The notes under the pieces were generated by a model that was not told the origin of the DNA, ran no database searches, and worked only from the letters and a program-made list of their open reading frames with translations. Shown in pieces: positions 62,912 to 64,000 of a stretch of DNA of 64,000 nt; within the stretch, counting starts at the first letter, position 1; every line of letters starts with the position of its first letter. The translations under genes and the position numbers were made by a program. This DNA is from Rhizobiaceae bacterium (GTDB taxonomy: Bacteria; Pseudomonadota; Alphaproteobacteria; Rhizobiales; Rhizobiaceae): positions 1-64,000 of the forward strand of contig JAHBYW010000005.1 in the NCBI GenBank assembly GCA_019635755.1, read 5' to 3'.

Positions 62912-62954
62912 CGAAAAGGAAAGACCGGCAGCGGTTTCCCACTGCCGGTCTTTT
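62912..62954 (-). terminator. Terminator after the histone-like gene
   Basis: AAAGACCGGCAG (62920-62931) and CTGCCGGTCTTT (62942-62953) form a perfect 12-bp stem with a ten-base loop. T-rich sequence flanks it on the minus strand (TTTCCTTTT) and TTTT ends it on the plus strand. It separates the histone-like transcript from the gdx riboswitch. Confidence 0.8.
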
Positions 62955-62996
62955 GGAACTCGAAAACTGAAAATCGAACTCTGCGAGAGAAGAAGG

Positions 62997-63194
62997 TTAC
63001 TTCTTCTTGGCCGGAGCCTTCTTGGCCGGAGCCTTGGCAGCAGCGGCCTTCTTGGCCGGAGCCTTGGCAGCAGCAGCCTTCTTGGCCGGAGCCTTCGCAG
63101 TTGCAGCCTTGGCCTTCGCCGGAGCAGCCTTGGCTTTCGCCGCTGCTTTCGGTTTCGCCGCTGCCTTGGTGCTCTTTGCGGGAGCCTTCGCCAT
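62997..63194 (-). CDS. Small histone H1-like Lys/Ala/Pro-rich protein
   Basis: A 65-residue protein made almost only of Ala, Lys and Pro (MAKAPAKSTKAAAKPKAAAK at the start, KAPAKKAPAKKK at the end). It resembles the C-terminal tail of eukaryotic histone H1 and bacterial H1-like proteins, so DNA or RNA compaction is likely. Ten-residue units of the AAAAKAPAKK type repeat three times. GGAGGA lies before the ATG at 63194, and a perfect terminator follows, which supports a real expressed gene. No structured domain is present. Confidence 0.85.
   Translation of the reverse strand: MAKAPAKSTKAAAKPKAAAKAKAAPAKAKAATAKAPAKKAAAAKAPAKKAAAAKAPAKKAPAKKK
63006..63110. repeat. 30-bp tandem repeats inside the histone-like gene
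   Basis: Three 30-base units start at 63021, 63051 and 63081, each opening with CTTGGCCGGAGCCTT, and a 15-base partial copy is at 63006-63020. The first two differ at one base; the third has diverged at three. Copy number may change by slippage in whole decapeptides. Confidence 0.85.
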
Positions 63195-63538
63195 GATTCG
63201 TCCTCCGATTGATGGCGAGTGAGTGAAACTCCAGAAAATGCAGGCGCGCAAGAGTCTGCGCCGGCTATCGACGCATTCTCTCGCGAAGTTGCCGCACAAA
63301 TCGCAACTTTTTTCGCGACGCGACTCCGAAAGCGCACAGTGCGGAGTCGCGCGCGACGATTTAGATGCTCTCGCGCGCATCGACGCGCGCGTTTTTCGCG
63401 GACTGATTCGCAGCGGAAATCGCCGCTCGAATTCGCGCGGAAAATTTCGCGCGATCGACCGCAGCGAAAAATGCGCGTCGTCGACGCGACGAAAAAATCC
63501 GGATGTCGAGTCGAGATGAAATTCGCGCGGAGAAATTC
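63195..63538. other. Gene-free region with unusual CGCG/AATT-rich composition
   Basis: No credible gene is seen in these 344 bases. The stretch is dense in GCGC, TCGCG and AATT words, unlike the coding DNA around it. A perfect 10-bp hairpin CGCGACTCCG/CGGAGTCGCG is at 63319-63351, and a 7-bp hairpin AAGTTGC/GCAACTT followed by six T (63286-63313) points along the plus strand. ATTCGCGCGGA followed by A-rich sequence occurs twice (about 63431 and 63520). The promoter of the histone-like gene should lie in its left part. Confidence 0.5.
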
Positions 63539-64000
63539 TCACACGCCGTCGTCGACGACGCGCAGTCGGAGTTTTCCGGTTCCGCTCTGCGCGGAATTCT
63601 CGACGCGTTCATGCGCGCGATCTCCGTCGCGCTCCTCGTCGCGTGTCGCGCCGAACTCGAGCGCCTCGATCTTCTGCCCGCGCTTGGTGACCTTGTTCGA
63701 CGACACGAGGATGTCGTCGATGTCGCGCGACGTCAGGTCGAAGTGCGACTTCAGTTTCCGCACGCGATCGTCGAGCCGGGCGAGATCCTCCATCAGTCGC
63801 ACGACCTCTCCCTGGATGAGATGCGCCTGCTCGCGCATGCGCGCATCCTTCAGGATCGCCTGCATCACCTGGATCGACAGCATCAGCAGCGACGGCGACA
63901 CGATGACGACGCGCGCGCGGTGCGCCCGCTGCACCAGTGGCTCGAAGTTCTCGTGGATCTCCGCGAACACCGACTCCGACGGCACGAACATGAAGGCGGT
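63539..64000 (-). CDS. rmuC: DNA recombination protein RmuC, C-terminal part (gene leaves at the right edge)
   Basis: The last 153 residues of RmuC, a putative nuclease-fold protein that limits inversions at short inverted repeats. The frame is open to the window edge. The visible part has AFMFVPSESVFAEIHE, VVIVSPSLLMLSIQVMQAILKD and the coiled RLDDRVRKLKSHFDLTSRDIDDILVSSNKVTKRGQKIE, all typical of the RmuC C-terminal half. The last 35 residues are divergent and share the odd base composition of the following intergenic region. The N-terminal coiled coil lies outside. Confidence 0.92.
   Translation of the reverse strand, partial: TAFMFVPSESVFAEIHENFEPLVQRAHRARVVIVSPSLLMLSIQVMQAILKDARMREQAHLIQGEVVRLMEDLARLDDRVRKLKSHFDLTSRDIDDILVSSNKVTKRGQKIEALEFGATRDEERDGDRAHERVENSAQSGTGKLRLRVVDDGV

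Noticed and set aside
63006-63110. Tandem repeats as a possible CRISPR array
   Set aside because: Units are contiguous with no unique spacers and lie in frame inside a coding gene; no cas genes are present.
63286-63313. Stem-loop with six T on the plus strand as a terminator
   Set aside because: No plus-strand gene ends there, and the minus strand lacks a T run, so no transcript needs it.

Overview
This 64 kb window is high-GC (about two thirds G+C by eye), almost fully coding chromosomal DNA from an alphaproteobacterium, most likely a member of the Hyphomicrobiales (Rhizobiales) close to the Mesorhizobium/Phyllobacteriaceae group. The evidence is the Fur-family haem regulator Irr next to fabA-fabB-fabI, the mutM-echA-rpsT-dnaA-dnaN-recF neighbourhood, a CpaA-F/TadBC pilus locus, a yejABEF peptide importer with two binding proteins, a DUF6481 protein, and a dnaX whose zinc-ligand cysteines are mostly lost. 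No rRNA, tRNA, CRISPR array, prophage or insertion sequence was seen. Very long antisense open frames occur throughout and are a high-GC artefact.

Layout. 1-4.4 kb: 3' end of pnp, a nitronate monooxygenase, an RsmC-like methyltransferase, and a membrane EAL protein with a degenerate GGDEF domain. 4.5-8.7 kb: unsaturated fatty acid operon fabA-fabB-fabI, divergent from irr, then DUF4260 and SH3 proteins. 8.9-12.9 kb: a 2-hydroxyacid dehydrogenase, then a tightly overlapped moeB / GNAT / two-subunit aconitase-X operon. 12.9-21.1 kb: recF, dnaN, dnaA, rpsT, enoyl-CoA hydratase, mutM and deoB, all leftward, with an 860 bp dnaA upstream region carrying a palindromic pair of DnaA boxes. 21.2-34.1 kb: a complete Flp/Tad type IVb pilus locus (two TadE-like pseudopilins, a small CpaC-N-domain protein, the Flp pilin with its own terminator, cpaA, cpaBCDEF, tadB, tadC, tadD). 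34.2-37.8 kb: an M17 aminopeptidase, a MarR-like regulator, an NlpC/P60 peptidase and a GhrA-like dehydrogenase. 37.8-46.3 kb: yejA-yejA-yejB-yejE-[vapB-vapC]-yejF, with a toxin-antitoxin pair sitting inside the transporter operon. 46.4-51.1 kb: membrane-anchored cytochrome c, kdsB, pheA, two tandem Dabb proteins, nudC and a HIT protein. 51.2-55.1 kb: SRP RNA, dnaX, ybaB, a cell-wall hydrolase and recR. 55.3-64 kb: a lytic transglycosylase, a 993-residue exported caspase-like/CHAT protein, a luciferase-like monooxygenase, an AI-2E family transporter, a DUF6481 protein, a guanidinium exporter under a guanidine-II riboswitch, a histone-H1-like protein, and the C-terminal part of rmuC.

Most notable. 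(1) The exported protein at 56.6-59.6 kb joins an N-terminal caspase-like domain, whose expected catalytic Cys position is Ser, to a C-terminal CHAT protease domain that keeps its His and Cys. It lies directly after a peptidoglycan lytic transglycosylase gene. (2) Two ACGA-capped hairpins just upstream of the SMR gene match the guanidine-II (mini-ykkC) riboswitch. (3) vapBC is embedded between yejE and yejF with overlaps that couple yejF to the toxin gene. (4) CtrA-like boxes lie upstream of the pilin gene and of cpaB.

Start sites were chosen by ribosome-binding sites and family length. All family assignments rest on motifs read by eye, with no database search.
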